A stretch of 64,000 nucleotides of DNA from Tannerella sp. oral taxon 808 (GTDB taxonomy: Bacteria; Bacteroidota; Bacteroidia; Bacteroidales; Tannerellaceae). Positions 53,427 through 61,971 of this stretch are shown here, in pieces (position 1 is the first letter of the stretch; the number at the start of each line of letters is the position of its first letter). Location of the stretch: the NCBI GenBank assembly GCA_002890585.1, contig MIQB01000001.1, forward strand, positions 20,201 to 84,200. The letters run 5' to 3'. Below the pieces are notes generated by a model. The model ran no database searches. It was not told the origin of the DNA and saw only the letters and a program-made list of their open reading frames with translations. A program made the translations under genes and the position numbers.

Positions 53427-54230
53427 TCAATTATCGATGGGCCAATCCGAGTGAGATTCGCTCTTCGAGACATTGAGGTATGTGCCTTTGCGGCGTTCGA
53501 TGCGCACCTCCTCGGCTTTCGATCTGTCGGGGTTACAGATGATCACATCGTCGAAATGCTTCTTGTCCATTGTTATGGGGCGCTCACCTTGTGGATGGGT
53601 GATTACGCAGTCTCTGAATTCGTAGCTATACCCGCAGCTGATGCCGCCACGCGTGACGTGCACGTTGGCGTTATCAAAAAAGATCCCCCCATTGGCGTAG
53701 AGGCCATTTTCCAGCGTGAGTTGGCAGTTGGATATGCTCGCACCTTGTGGCGCATAGATGGCCTTTGCCTCCGGATTCCGCATGCGGATGGTGAGGCTGC
53801 CGCTGCCGTCTTTGCCGCCGTCGAACGTCATGTAGCCATACTCGCTGAAGATGGCCGATTCTTTATCCTGCCCGGTTATTTCGATCGTGTTCTCACCCTC
53901 TAAAGTGAAGTAGATGTCAGTGGCAGAGCGGACAAATTGCATCGATTCCGCACTGCCTTGGAAGGAAAAGTAGAGGCCTTCCTTAGCGCGGATCGTGGCG
54001 TTGCGAAGGGTGATATGGCCGTTGTCGTCGTAGGTAACGCTGCCGGAGACGACGCAGCTGTCGAAGCCGGGAGTGCCGTATGTGCCGCCGCCGTTGATGA
54101 GCACCATCTTCCATTCGTCTAATATTTCGTCGTCTGTGTCGTCCTGCTGCCCCCGCGCGGCGGTGCAGGTCAGGGTCATCGCCGCGATGAGGAGGGCGAT
54201 GCAAGTGAGGATGTGATGTATGGTCTTCAT
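53427..54230 (-). CDS. Secreted beta-helix-like protein
   Basis: The 267-residue product has a signal peptide (to about ARGQ at 28). Repeating beta strands follow: IYFTLEGENTIEITG, GYMTFDGGKDGSGSLTI, ISNCQLTLENGLYANGG. This is the style of Cthe_2159-type or DUF4353 carbohydrate-binding beta-helix proteins. No catalytic residues seen. Binding to an exported polysaccharide is a guess from the fold. Confidence 0.7.
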   Translation of the reverse strand: MKTIHHILTCIALLIAAMTLTCTAARGQQDDTDDEILDEWKMVLINGGGTYGTPGFDSCVVSGSVTYDDNGHITLRNATIRAKEGLYFSFQGSAESMQFVRSATDIYFTLEGENTIEITGQDKESAIFSEYGYMTFDGGKDGSGSLTIRMRNPEAKAIYAPQGASISNCQLTLENGLYANGGIFFDNANVHVTRGGISCGYSYEFRDCVITHPQGERPITMDKKHFDDVIICNPDRSKAEEVRIERRKGTYLNVSKSESHSDWPIDN

Positions 54231-54261
54231 AGGGATGTCTGTGATTAATGGTCATTCGTTA

Positions 54262-55857
54262 TTACTCTGTGCGTCGTTTCTCTTCACGCCGGATGAGCTC
54301 GATGTTCAGCGCATCGAGTTCGGTGAGGCGGTCGGAGACGTCATCGGCCTCGGGGTGATACCAGTCTTTCGATTCGAAATGCTTCTGCATCTCCCCGCCG
54401 CCTGCGAAGCGCAGTCCGCGGCGGGCATAGATCTCGTTACGCATGAGCCTCAGCTCGCCCAGGGTGAACTGACTGAGTATGCCCGTGGTGAGCGGCTCCA
54501 AGACGGCGCAGGGGAAGTCGCCCGGCACCCAGCTGACGGCCGAGACGAAGCCCGTGCGCCGCGCATTGCGGACGACGACTTGGCCCTCGTCCGACCATCC
54601 GTATTCGCCTTCAGTCGTCTTCCGGATCGTCAGCCCCTTGTCCGTCTTCTCCACGCGGTAGGCCGAGCCGTCGGGCAGGACGACGATGGGCGCCGGCGTG
54701 TCATACTCCTCGCCGAAGGTGTAACGCACCGCCTCGCCGTCCTTCGTGAGGCCTTTCACCTTGCGCTCTTTGGGGTTGATTGCGGAGCCGGGGTAGAAGG
54801 TGATCGTGCGGCCGTCCCGTGTGCGGTATTCGCCAGCGAGGTAGTAATCCGCGAGCTGCTGCTCGGTCGTCTTTCGGAGGTCGTCGATGGGCGCCAGCAC
54901 ATTGACCGGCAGATCCTGTGCGTCGTACACGACGAGGTAGACGCCGTAGCCGTAGGGCCGCACCCGGACGATGTTGCCCTTCTCGCCGACGCTGCTGCTG
55001 GGGAAGTCGGCGCCGGGGTAGGGCTGCAGGCGATAGAACTCGCCGCCGGCGGGCTCCAGAGCAAAGCACGATCCGCCCTCATGCAGCGATCCGCCCTTGA
55101 AGAGCAGCATCCCATCGGCGCCCTGCTTCACGTCGTAGAAGTCGAAGCCGTCGCTCCAGGTGTGCTGTGTGAGGTCCGTCTTCTTGCTCTTCGGGGCGCT
55201 GCCAGTGCGGGTGTCGCTGGTCTGATCGGTGACGTAGTGCTCATAGCCATCCATGTATTCGAAGATGATCTGCTTGGCCTCGTCGCGCATGTCGTCCTTG
55301 AGGCTCTTGTTGCGACGTACGGCGTCGGTCAGTTGGTAGACCTTGCCCCAGCTGTTGACACCTTCGTGCATCGCTAACTGTGCCTCGATGAGGGCGCAGA
55401 TGATGTTCACGGTGTAGCTCTCCGGGTGCATTTCGCGGGCCTTGCGCGCCATGCGTGCCGCCTCATCGACTTCGAAATAGTTGTCTAATGCCTTGAGGTA
55501 GGCCGCTGAGAGCAGCAGGTCGCCCGGGCGCTTCTGGTAGAGGTCGCGCTGTGATTTGCAGATGCCTTTCTCCTTGAGGTAATTCAGGAAGACTTGGCAG
55601 TTATTCTTCCCCTCGAAGGCCCATCCGATCGTGTTGATGAGCGCCATCTTCACATCTACGGGGTTTTTGGGATTGGCCAGGTAAGCCCACACCCTGTCGG
55701 AGGTTGGCTCCTCTGGCGTTTGTTGCTTCACGATGGGGACATCTTCGTAAGCCTCGCTGAAGGTGGTAGAAGTCAGCGGCGAGTCAGCCGCGGCACGCTG
55801 GGCGCTGAAGCAGAAGAGCGCGACAAGGAGCGCCCAGAGGTGATTGGTTGTTTTCAT
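54262..55857 (-). CDS. Secreted protein with C-terminal YARHG domain
   Basis: The 531-residue protein has a signal peptide (to about AAAD at 25). A helical first half follows (about 50-215, AAYLKALDNYFEVDEAARMARKAREM, TPR-like), then a beta-rich middle (about 230-430). It ends in a YARHG domain (about 450-515: LRLMRNEIYARRGLRFAGG ... DWYHPEA). YARHG domains are extracellular modules of unknown ligand found in many secreted bacterial proteins. Confidence 0.8.
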   Translation of the reverse strand: MKTTNHLWALLVALFCFSAQRAAADSPLTSTTFSEAYEDVPIVKQQTPEEPTSDRVWAYLANPKNPVDVKMALINTIGWAFEGKNNCQVFLNYLKEKGICKSQRDLYQKRPGDLLLSAAYLKALDNYFEVDEAARMARKAREMHPESYTVNIICALIEAQLAMHEGVNSWGKVYQLTDAVRRNKSLKDDMRDEAKQIIFEYMDGYEHYVTDQTSDTRTGSAPKSKKTDLTQHTWSDGFDFYDVKQGADGMLLFKGGSLHEGGSCFALEPAGGEFYRLQPYPGADFPSSSVGEKGNIVRVRPYGYGVYLVVYDAQDLPVNVLAPIDDLRKTTEQQLADYYLAGEYRTRDGRTITFYPGSAINPKERKVKGLTKDGEAVRYTFGEEYDTPAPIVVLPDGSAYRVEKTDKGLTIRKTTEGEYGWSDEGQVVVRNARRTGFVSAVSWVPGDFPCAVLEPLTTGILSQFTLGELRLMRNEIYARRGLRFAGGGEMQKHFESKDWYHPEADDVSDRLTELDALNIELIRREEKRRTE

Positions 55858-55902
55858 TTTGAGTTATGGGATTAATGGGTTACGGATAATTGTCAATGAT
55901 CA

Positions 55903-56991
55903 TTAGAACTCCGAGCAATACTTCTCGATCATGGCCCAGAGGCGTGCCTCGTCGACGGTGAGGATCAGGCGGGCAGGCTGGCTGCCGATGGGCTGGTTGG
56001 AGTCGAAGGCCAGGGCTTGGCCGTAGGAGAAGCCGAACTGCGAATTGACGTCTACGTAGCGCGTCACCTCTTCCTTAATTAAGGAGGGATCGATGAGGAT
56101 GGCGGCCGCGATGACGTCCCAGATGTAATGCGTGTAGTCAGGTTCCTCGAGGAATTTTACGTTCAGGAAGTTGCGCTTCATCATGCCTTTGATCGCCTCG
56201 TTGCGGACGAGGCCCGTGATCCGCTCGTAGCGATCCTTGCGGAAGGCCATCTTCTCGCAGACGTCTAACCCGACGATCACCTGCTCCTTGAAGGGCGTGC
56301 GGACGCAGATCTTGGCCGCCTCCGGGTCGAGCCACCAGTTGAACTCGGCCGTGGGCGTGGTGTTGCCCGGGCGGAAGAAGGAGCCGCCCATGTAGATGAC
56401 GCGCTTGATGAGGGGCACGATCTCCGGGGCGATGCGTACGGCGGTGGCCAGATTGACGCAGGTGCCGATGGCCAGGATGGTCACCTCGCCGGGGTTGGCC
56501 TTGACGCGGTCGATGATGAAGTTGACGGCCTTCATGTCGAGCGGCTCCGTCGATGGCTCGCGGCCGTACTTCTGGAGGTAGACGGCGCGCCAGGAGGCGG
56601 GCTCGGGGTAGCCAGCTGCACCGACGTAGGCGTCGCCAATGCCGAAGAGGATGCGCTCGTTCTTGATCGTCTCGAAGCGGTTCGGATAGATCGGCTGACG
56701 GATGCCGGGCACGACGGGGATGTCTGTCCGATTGACGCACTCTAACTGGCGGATGGCGTAGGCGGTGCCCTCAGGCACCCACGTGTTGCCAACGACGATG
56801 GTGACGCCCAGAAGGTCGATGTTGGGCGCTTTGGCGAGCATCATCATGGCCACGCCGTCGTCGAAGGCCTCCACCATGTCGGTGTCGAGGATTACTTTCT
56901 CTTTCTTCTGCGCCGAGGCGTGTTCACCAGTCATGCCTGCGAGGCCAACAAGGGCCATGAGGCAGAGGGAGAGGAATCGGGTTGCTTTCAT
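55903..56991 (-). CDS. Exported nucleoside hydrolase
   Basis: The 362-residue product has a signal peptide (to about ASAQ at 28), so it acts outside the cytoplasm. The inosine-uridine hydrolase N-terminal motif appears as LDTDMVEAFDDGVAMMML, which keeps the paired Asp residues that bind Ca2+. Further family blocks are TILAIGTCVNLATAVR and YMGGSFFRPGNTTPTAEFNWWLDPEAA. It should release free bases from nucleosides and so serve nucleoside scavenging, matching the deoC and cdd functions elsewhere in the window. Confidence 0.9.
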   Translation of the reverse strand: MKATRFLSLCLMALVGLAGMTGEHASAQKKEKVILDTDMVEAFDDGVAMMMLAKAPNIDLLGVTIVVGNTWVPEGTAYAIRQLECVNRTDIPVVPGIRQPIYPNRFETIKNERILFGIGDAYVGAAGYPEPASWRAVYLQKYGREPSTEPLDMKAVNFIIDRVKANPGEVTILAIGTCVNLATAVRIAPEIVPLIKRVIYMGGSFFRPGNTTPTAEFNWWLDPEAAKICVRTPFKEQVIVGLDVCEKMAFRKDRYERITGLVRNEAIKGMMKRNFLNVKFLEEPDYTHYIWDVIAAAILIDPSLIKEEVTRYVDVNSQFGFSYGQALAFDSNQPIGSQPARLILTVDEARLWAMIEKYCSEF

Positions 56992-57083
56992 TGTTTAGGT
57001 GTTTATGCGTTTATCTGTTTATGCGTTTGGGTGTTTGGGGGCAGGCGTGTGCCCGGCCGGCATCCTTCCCCCCCCCAGCAGGG

Positions 57084-57576
57084 TCACTCCGTGTATTTAA
57101 GGGAGGCCTTAAAGGCGAGGTACTGCTTCTTGTACTTGTTGTACGCCTTCTGCGTGGTGTAGTGAATGCCGATGACGTGCATCTTCTCGCCTTGGCGCAC
57201 CTCCTGATAGCTGCGTGTGTAGCTGCCGTCCTTGGCGCCGATGGTCCAGTAGGTGATGGTTTGCTTTTTGCCGCGGGTCACTTTGCGCTGGCCCTCGCGC
57301 TCGTCCTTTTGGAGGTCGATGTCGGTCGGGTCGCCTGACCACTGGGGGGGAGTAGACGTAGAAGGTGACTGTGCCGTCGGGTGAGGTGAAGGTGGCACTG
57401 TCGAACGTGTTGTCCTCGTCCGATCCGGCGGAGGGGAGGGAGCCTTCGGCCGTGAAGTCGTCCGGATATTGGATGGTGAACCATGCGCCGTGGAAGGTCT
57501 TAGTCTGGGCCGTTACGGCCATCGTCAGCCCGCAAAGGGCGATAAGAATCAGGGAGAATAATTTGGTTGTTTTCAT
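57084..57576 (-). pseudogene. Secreted protein gene with a frameshift in a poly-C tract
   Basis: The start at 57576 encodes a signal peptide (MKTTKLFSLILIALCGLTM...) and runs to TFYVYSPP. The natural continuation (QWSGDPTDIDLQKDEREGQRK ... KQYLAFKASLKYTE) lies one frame away and ends at 57084. The junction is a run of seven C on the coding strand (seven G at 57344-57350). Six C would restore one frame of about 163 residues. This could be a real inactivation, slipped-strand phase variation or a sequencing error. Family not recognised. Confidence 0.7.
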
Positions 57577-57657
57577 TTTGAAATACGTGTTGTGCGGGCC
57601 GGAGCGACCCGCGGGTTAAATGGATAGGTCATGTGTAGAGAAGTGCGCGGAGAGCAG

Positions 57658-57920
57658 TTTTGAGCGATTGCAACTCAAGCAATTCCTCCAAAACCCGGTT
57701 TTGAGCAATTGCAACTCGAACAATTCCTCCAAAACCCGGTTTTGGGCGATTGCAGCCCAAACAATTCCTCCAAAACCCGGTTTTGGGCAATTGCAGCCCG
57801 AACAATTCCTCCAAAACCCGGTTTTGGGCGATTGCAGCCCAAGCAATTCCTCCAAAACCCGGTTTTGGGCAATTGCAACCCGAACAATTCCTCCAAAACC
57901 CGGTTTTGGGCAATTGCAGC
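57658..57920. repeat. Tandem array H: 7 units of 41 bp
   Basis: Units start at 57658 and every 41 bp (57699, 57740, 57781, 57822, 57863, 57904). Dyads CCAAAAC-CCG-GTTTTGG (centre 57819) and AATTG-N9-CAATT (centre 57798) alternate at 20 and 21 bp. It fills the gap upstream of the frameshifted gene. Frames across it (repeating SSKTRFWAIA) are artefacts. Confidence 0.93.
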
Positions 57921-58056
57921 ACTCCTGCATACTTCAATTGATTCGGATTTGTGGGAATCCCCCCCGCCCCTTTGGCCGGCCCGGTGTGGAGCGGCACTGG
58001 GGGGGGAGGGGGGGAAAGAAGATGAAGAAGACATCAATAATCAATCAGGCCATCGT

Positions 58057-59109
58057 TCATTCGAGGCCTTTGAACTCCACATCGAACGGGATCGGTGCCA
58101 CCTGAGAAACCAATCCTGTACTACTCTGTACGATGAAGAACTCACCCTTATCACCCGGTTCGTCTGGCTTCTTAGTCTTCAACACAGACACCACGTCGGA
58201 GCCGGTGGAGCGACCCTTGCTCTTGACGCGCAGGCTCAGCACAGTGGCTTGGAACATCTTCGACTGCTGATAAGGCACAGCCGGGTCTACGACCACTTCG
58301 ATCGTGTAGGGCTTCTCCGGGCTGTAGCCATTGGCGGGGGTGGCACCTTTCAGGTAGGCAGCCATCTGGTAGGGACGGTTGTAGTACGAGTCGCCGCCGA
58401 AGAGCTCCTTGAGCTGACCAGTGACAACGCCCACGTTCGTCCGCACGTTGTTGAGCTTGATGCACTCCAAGCCGATCGCCCTGTCGCGGCGATACATCTC
58501 AAAAGCCATGATCTGCAAGGCTACGGCGCCGTGAGGCTCCATGCCGATCTGGGCACGCACCTGCTTGAACTCCTCCACCGAGGCGGGGAAGCGGTTGAAG
58601 GTGATCGTGGCCGACTGGCCAGTGGTGTACTGCGTGTGGTTGATCGAGCCGTGGATGTGGACCTCGAGCTCCTTCAGCGTCTGCTGCTCTTTCTTGACCG
58701 TCACGCGGCAGGTGGCCGTCACTGTTCCGGCGCGCGCTGTGAGCGTGGCTGTCCCGGCCGCTTTGCCTAACACCTCGCCACCGTTCGTCACCGTGGCTAC
58801 ATCCTCGTTGCTGCTGCTCCACCGCACGATCTTGACTGCGGCGTCAGGCGGAACGACCTCCGCCTTGATCGTGCTTCGTTCGCCGACCTTGATTGTCAGC
58901 TCCTGCTTGTCCAGTTTGATCTCCTTCACCTCATTGCCACCCGGCTGCGGGTTGGGTTGCGGATTCGGCTGCGGCTGCGGTTGTGGCTGCGGTTGTGGTT
59001 GCGGCTGCGGAATCGGATCGGGTTCCGGATCGTTGTTCTCGCAAGCTGCGAGGGTCGTCATACATGCGAAGGCTACGATGGCCATCGTCATCATCGAAAA
59101 AAATCGGTT
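58057..59109 (-). CDS. Lipoprotein with Pro-Gln linker and Big_2-like domain
   Basis: From ATG 59109 the protein is 350 residues. It has lipobox TLAAC, then a (PQ)n and (NPQ)n linker (about residues 27-55) and a bacterial Ig-like Big_2 domain (about 60-140: IKLDKQELTIKVGERSTIKAEV, SSSNEDVATVTNGGEVLGKAAGTATLTA). A C-terminal domain of about 210 residues follows that I do not recognise. The PQ repeat DNA could vary in length. Surface exposure is inferred. Confidence 0.82.
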   Translation of the reverse strand, partial: NRFFSMMTMAIVAFACMTTLAACENNDPEPDPIPQPQPQPQPQPQPQPNPQPNPQPGGNEVKEIKLDKQELTIKVGERSTIKAEVVPPDAAVKIVRWSSSNEDVATVTNGGEVLGKAAGTATLTARAGTVTATCRVTVKKEQQTLKELEVHIHGSINHTQYTTGQSATITFNRFPASVEEFKQVRAQIGMEPHGAVALQIMAFEMYRRDRAIGLECIKLNNVRTNVGVVTGQLKELFGGDSYYNRPYQMAAYLKGATPANGYSPEKPYTIEVVVDPAVPYQQSKMFQATVLSLRVKSKGRSTGSDVVSVLKTKKPDEPGDKGEFFIVQSSTGLVSQVAPIPFDVEFKGLE

Positions 59110-59160
59110 CATCTCAATAGGGTTTTTTAGTTGTGTGATGCATGTTTGTTTAATAAGCAT

Positions 59161-59352
59161 TCATAGTTGAATGTGTCGTGATCCAGCATCCTCGCAGTCG
59201 CTCTGCGAGGTGGGAGGGCAATCCGTTGGGTTGAGTTGGCTGTAAACCTCGAGGTAATGATCATACACCTCGACCAACCGGTGGAGGGAGGCGCGAACCT
59301 TCTCGCGGTCGGGAGGTGGGCGATTGCTGCGGGTATGACTGTCAGTGTTCAT
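59161..59352 (-). CDS. Small protein between lemA and the Big_2 lipoprotein gene
   Basis: A 63-residue charged protein (REKVRASLHRLVEVYDHYLEVYSQLN, helical; three Cys/Asp-rich residues near the C-terminus). It lies 26 bp downstream of lemA on the same strand. No family recognised; accepted because of position and composition. Confidence 0.45.
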   Translation of the reverse strand: MNTDSHTRSNRPPPDREKVRASLHRLVEVYDHYLEVYSQLNPTDCPPTSQSDCEDAGSRHIQL

Positions 59353-59378
59353 TCTTTTTATTGTGTATGGGGTGGGGG

Positions 59379-59921
59379 TTATGCGGTGGGGAAGTTTCTC
59401 TTCTTCATGTCCTCCTCCAAATAATCGTGGACACGGAAGCCGAACATGCCAGCCACAATGTTGTTTGGCATCTGCCGCACCTCGCGGTTGTAGCGGGTGA
59501 CGGAGTCGTTGTAGATCATGCGGCTGTGGCGAACGTTCTCTTCATACTGCTTCATGTCGCTCATGGCGGAGCTGTAGAGGGCGTCGGCTTTGAGGTTGGG
59601 GTAATTCTCGGAGAGCACTTTGATGCGCCCGACAAGTCGGCCAATGAGGGCTTCCTGCTCGTCGGCGTCGTGTGCGGAGGCGTTGGCGCCAATGTCGCGC
59701 CTCATGGCAATGACGTCGGTGAGGGTGCTGTATTCGTGCTCGGAGTATTGTTTGACAAGGGAGACGATGCTCGTGATGAGATCCCAGCGGCTGGATTGTT
59801 GCACGCCGATCTGGCTCATGGCGTTGGTGCAATACTCTTCGCGCTTAACGAGGTTGCGCTGCACACTGATGACCCAGATGGCCAGCAGGGCAATGACGAT
59901 TATGGGGATGAAGGTGGTCAT
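59379..59921 (-). CDS. LemA family protein
   Basis: The 180-residue protein has an N-terminal membrane helix (IPIIVIALLAIWVISVQR) and the LemA helical core (NAMSQIGVQQSSRWDLITSIVSLVKQY ... YPNLKADALYSSAM ... HSRMIYNDSVTRYNREVRQMP). The conserved FGF...YLEEDM is near the end. LemA proteins often accompany DUF2207 membrane proteins, as at 61972-63645 in this cluster. The core function is unknown. Confidence 0.9.
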   Translation of the reverse strand: MTTFIPIIVIALLAIWVISVQRNLVKREEYCTNAMSQIGVQQSSRWDLITSIVSLVKQYSEHEYSTLTDVIAMRRDIGANASAHDADEQEALIGRLVGRIKVLSENYPNLKADALYSSAMSDMKQYEENVRHSRMIYNDSVTRYNREVRQMPNNIVAGMFGFRVHDYLEEDMKKRNFPTA

Positions 59922-59994
59922 GGGGGGGGGAATTAATTAAGTGATGAATGATCAGGTGCTGAAAAGGGGAGGGGGGCGTTCATTGCTGGAGCGT

Positions 59995-60876
59995 CTATTT
60001 GTAGCGTGCGGAGGCGCCCTGCTTAGTGCCGAAATCGATTGTGCCAGAGAGTACGGTCATGTCGTAGCCCCATTCGCCTTCTTTTTCATTCTCGACCATG
60101 CGGAAAGAGCCGTTCTCGGTGCAGGGGGAGGTCTTGGGGGATGCCCCCGACCCGAGTTCGCCCGGATATGCGGTGCGTGTGAGCATGTCGTAGCGATAAT
60201 CGAATGTGTTGTTCTTGTAGTCCCTCTTGATCGATCGGAGGCGTCCGAAGTATTCGTAGAGGCAATTACCACGGGGCTGGCTGACGATGTATTTCATCGT
60301 CCAATCGGGGTAGATGAGGAGCAGGTGCTGACGGTCGCCCGCTTGGTGGCTGATTTGCCCCGTGGGGCGGGAGCAAGATTTGATCTCGTGTTGACCTCCG
60401 TCTCGGTCGGTGGCGAAGATGCCGCAGTAGCAAACGGGGCCGTCGACGACGGTGTCTTCGTGAAAGCCGACGATATGCTTCAGCCCCGGCAGCCGTCCGC
60501 TTGAGGTGAAATGGCGATAGCTGAAGTCACTCCATACGCCGAGGCTTGCATGGGAGATGATCTCGACGCCGCCGTCGTCCATGAGCATGCAGAGGAAGGG
60601 GTCGGTATCTAACCCGATGTTGCCAACGAAGAGTCCCACGCACCGGCCTTCGAGCCCCTCGACGAAGTGGATGCGTCCGCCGGGCCAGCCCAAGTCTTTT
60701 TTGGCGATGAGGCGCACGCGTCCGTTTTGCAGTTCAGCACGGACGCTGTCTCCCGGGCGGTCGACAGAGGGAGAGATTTTGGGGCGTGGCGTTTGTGCCC
60801 ACGCGTCGGGTGTGGCCGTTGTCCACCCTGCTGCAATGGCGATGAGAAGGATGAGGAGGTAATGTGCTGTTTTCAT
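59995..60876 (-). CDS. Secreted protein of the GRCVGL/LLIYPDW paralogous family (short form 2)
   Basis: From ATG 60876 the protein is 293 residues with a signal peptide (to about AWAQ at 27). It shares GRCVGLFVGNIGLD, PFLCMLMDDGGVEIISH, SSGRLPGLKHIVGF and LLLIYPDWTMKY with 48405-49346, over which the two are colinear. It lies 11 kb away from the others, inside the LemA/DUF2207 cluster, so the family has dispersed as well as duplicated. Confidence 0.8.
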   Translation of the reverse strand: MKTAHYLLILLIAIAAGWTTATPDAWAQTPRPKISPSVDRPGDSVRAELQNGRVRLIAKKDLGWPGGRIHFVEGLEGRCVGLFVGNIGLDTDPFLCMLMDDGGVEIISHASLGVWSDFSYRHFTSSGRLPGLKHIVGFHEDTVVDGPVCYCGIFATDRDGGQHEIKSCSRPTGQISHQAGDRQHLLLIYPDWTMKYIVSQPRGNCLYEYFGRLRSIKRDYKNNTFDYRYDMLTRTAYPGELGSGASPKTSPCTENGSFRMVENEKEGEWGYDMTVLSGTIDFGTKQGASARYK

Positions 60877-61001
60877 AAGGGGGGCGGTGGTGATGATCAA
60901 TTCTTATTAGGGAGGGGGGGGATTACCCCTTTCGGAGCATCTCCCCCATCAACTGTGAAGTAGAGCTGAGCTGTAGCTATAGCTTGCCTGTGTGGGAAGC
61001 C

Positions 61002-61427
61002 CTATTTGAAGAACTTGAAGAAGAAGTACGCGGCGGCCCATTCCGGATCCACGCCCTTAGCCGTCCCGATGGTGGCGTTGCTGGCGTTGCGCACGGTGCC
61101 GTCGCTGGAGATCTTGCCTAAGGTGGCGTTGCTGGCGTTGCGCACGGTGCCGTCGCTGGATACCTTGCCCAAGGTGGCGTTGCTGGCGTTGCGGATGGTG
61201 CCGTCGCTGGAGATCTTGCCCAAGGTGGCGTTGCTGGCGCTGCGGATGGTGCCGTCGCTGGCAAACTTGCCTAAGGTGGCGTTGCTGGGGCTCGTTACGG
61301 TGCCATCGCTGGAGATCTTGCACAGGACGGCGTTGCTACTGTTGCGCAGGGTCTGCGCGTCTGCTTGCTGCGGCATTGCAATCCATGCCATCAGGCACGC
61401 CGCAAGGATGTAAACTGCTGTTTTCAT
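61002..61427 (-). CDS. Secreted protein of SSDGTxRNASNATLGK repeats
   Basis: From ATG 61427 the protein is 141 residues. It has a signal peptide (to about ADAQ at 25) and about six 16-residue repeats (NATLGKISSDGTIRNAS type). A short hydrophobic end DPEWAAAYFFFKFFK follows. With its neighbour 61488-61904, it resembles small proteins of a 5-fold beta-flower type described from Bacteroides; that name is from memory and not checked. The DNA repeat unit is 48 bp. Confidence 0.75.
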   Translation of the reverse strand: MKTAVYILAACLMAWIAMPQQADAQTLRNSSNAVLCKISSDGTVTSPSNATLGKFASDGTIRSASNATLGKISSDGTIRNASNATLGKVSSDGTVRNASNATLGKISSDGTVRNASNATIGTAKGVDPEWAAAYFFFKFFK

Positions 61428-61487
61428 TGCGATAAATATTAAGTAGTTAGAAATAGAAGCGGTGAGGGAGGGCATTACACGTCCCCA

Positions 61488-61904
61488 TCACTTTAATACA
61501 TCGAAGAGGATGATGGCTGCGGCCAGGCCGGCGTCTACGTGATCAGCCTCGCCAATCTTAGAGCCTGACTTGTTGTAGATGTCGCCGTTGCTACTGATCT
61601 CGCCAATCTGGGATCCGGAGCGATCGTACACCTTGCCGCTGCTGTTGACCTTGCCCACTTCGGAGCCAGACTTGTAGATGGTGCCGCTGCGCACCTCGCC
61701 CACCTTGGAGCCGGAGCTGTTGTAGATGGAGCCGCTCTTGAACTCGCCGATCTGGGATCCGGAGCCGTTGTAGATGGTGCCGTTGCTGATGCGGCAATAC
61801 ACGGATCCACCCTTGCGGATGGTCTGCGCCGTGGCGCTTTCTGTCGTGAGGGTCATCAGCCCTGCCATGAGGGCGATGAGGATGATTGAAATCTTTGTTT
61901 TCAT
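61488..61904 (-). CDS. Secreted protein of SGxIYNxSGSxIGE repeats
   Basis: The 138-residue protein has a signal peptide (to about ATAQ at 27) and seven repeats of about 13 residues (IYNGSGSQIGEFKSG, IYNSSGSKVGEVRSG). The C-terminal end is DAGLAAAIILFDVLK, parallel to that of 61002-61427. Probably a sibling beta-propeller or beta-flower fold. Co-oriented with and 60 bp from its sibling. Confidence 0.78.
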   Translation of the reverse strand: MKTKISIILIALMAGLMTLTTESATAQTIRKGGSVYCRISNGTIYNGSGSQIGEFKSGSIYNSSGSKVGEVRSGTIYKSGSEVGKVNSSGKVYDRSGSQIGEISSNGDIYNKSGSKIGEADHVDAGLAAAIILFDVLK

Positions 61905-61971
61905 ACGTGTGTTCAGTTACGAGTTAGAAGTGCAGGGGCGAGCCCCCCTTTTTTCAGTTCACAGATCGGGA

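Noticed and set aside
54220..55377. Long plus-strand frame of 385 codons
   Set aside because: Antisense to the YARHG protein gene; composition typical of a GC-rich shadow frame.
1192..57920. CRISPR arrays
   Set aside because: The units are contiguous, near-identical over their whole length and lack unique spacers; no cas genes in the window.
57620..58105. Open frames of repeating SSKTRFWAIA units on both strands
   Set aside because: Array H read in several frames (41 bp shifts frame each unit); all frames look alike and none has a start site.
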